From NCBI GenBank assembly GCA_035502995.1, contig DATJTW010000119.1, positions 1 to 64,000 on the forward strand: DNA of 64,000 nt, read 5' to 3'. Shown here piece after piece: positions 63,613 through 64,000 of the stretch. Source of the DNA: CADEED01 sp035502995. GTDB lineage: Bacteria > Pseudomonadota > Gammaproteobacteria > Steroidobacterales > Steroidobacteraceae. The notes below the pieces were generated by a model. That model was given only the letters and a program-made list of their open reading frames with translations, did not search any database and was not told the DNA's origin. A program made the translations under genes and the position numbers. Within the stretch, counting starts at the first letter, position 1; each line of letters opens with the position of its first letter.

Positions 63613-64000
63613 TCATGGCACGACCTGTATGTCGGTGACTTCTAGCGACCAGTAATAGTCTGATACGACGTCACTGTAGTCCTCAATCTTGAGCGGCAGC
63701 CCGGTCTTTTCGTCGTAGGTAACGCGAAGTGCCGTCGCGAGGCAGTCAGTTGTAGCCGGTTGCTTATAGCAACGCAGCTCCTTCTCCGCCTGTGCGATGC
63801 GTTGAAAAAGTTGATCAGGCACAAAGTACCGCTTCTGACCGCGCGGCGATCTGCTGCTAGCAGCCGCCCCACGCTTGCAATGTCCTCCGGACGACTCATA
63901 CACCGCGCTAAGTAGTCGATCTCGAACCATCGTGACGCGAATAGGCAATCCCTCGCACGGATCTGGAACCAGCATGTCTGCATGGCTTTGCTTGACCACA
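63613..64000 (-). CDS. Cassette gene, 5' end probably off window
   Basis: The visible 128 residues (MVKQSHADMLVPDPCEGLPI, RYFVPDQLFQRIAQAEKELR, TALRVTYDEKTGLPLKIEDY, SDYYWSLEVTDIQVVP) resemble small DUF6174-like secreted proteins with a Tyr/Asp-rich end; this is tentative. No signal peptide is seen, which suggests the true start lies beyond 64000. The stop is two bases from the attC at 63605. Confidence 0.6.
   Translation of the reverse strand, partial: VVKQSHADMLVPDPCEGLPIRVTMVRDRLLSAVYESSGGHCKRGAAASSRSPRGQKRYFVPDQLFQRIAQAEKELRCYKQPATTDCLATALRVTYDEKTGLPLKIEDYSDVVSDYYWSLEVTDIQVVP

Overview
The window reads as chromosomal DNA of a GC-rich gammaproteobacterium, tentatively of the Xanthomonadales/Steroidobacterales type. 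The grounds are family resemblance only: a full ribosomal-protein block, an HrpA helicase, a Pseudomonas-like nitrate-assimilation gene set, and integron attC sites of the Xanthomonas/Pseudomonas kind. No marker fixes the species.

Layout. (1) 1-9963, minus strand: the joined S10/spc ribosomal operon from rplC down to a secY that leaves the window. rpsJ is not upstream of rplC. A 460-bp leader region holds a candidate promoter, GTTTGGGG repeats and a perfect 19-bp inverted repeat. (2) 10.4-17.2 kb: ddl, an alginate-export-type porin, a fused PP2C phosphatase/Ser-Thr kinase divergent from a NarK nitrate transporter, a uroporphyrinogen-III-synthase-like protein, and a HicAB pair. (3) 17.3-26 kb, minus strand: tightly overlapping small accessory genes (GNAT, TonB-C domain, DUF1801, VOC, AraC, ASCH/KOW, DUF2716, GFA, DUF4386 and others). 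(4) 25.9-27.2 kb: a small relic integron segment with one intact 88-bp attC. (5) 27.3-38 kb: a GH97 glycosidase with a LacI regulator, then nirB, a nirD-nasC fusion and nasA for nitrate and nitrite assimilation. (6) 38.6-54.2 kb: a vanadium-haloperoxidase-family protein, HrpA, a lipoprotein hydrolase, a MerR regulator with a SoxR-box-like operator and DUF2938/DUF2798 genes, an SDR enzyme, a REP-like inverted repeat, DUF1801 proteins and a tautomerase.

(7) 54.3-64.0 kb, minus strand: the most unusual part, a chromosomal integron cassette array. About fifteen mostly unknown single-gene cassettes are separated by attC sites. Ten of these are intact, nine of exactly 88 bp and one of 87 bp. The sites and genes decay leftwards: degenerate attC sites, a frameshifted membrane protein, and a CPBP protease that has lost its core. 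Several cassette genes read through into attC and end in the same tail (NTSLERTR-like). The orientation predicts the integrase gene beyond the right edge, on the plus strand.

How the genes fit together: NarK imports nitrate, NasA reduces it to nitrite and NirB/NirD reduce nitrite to ammonium. The NasC part of the fusion probably feeds electrons from NADH to NasA. The kinase/phosphatase and HemD-like genes sit next to narK as in other proteobacterial nitrate clusters, although here they lie about 15 kb from the reductases.
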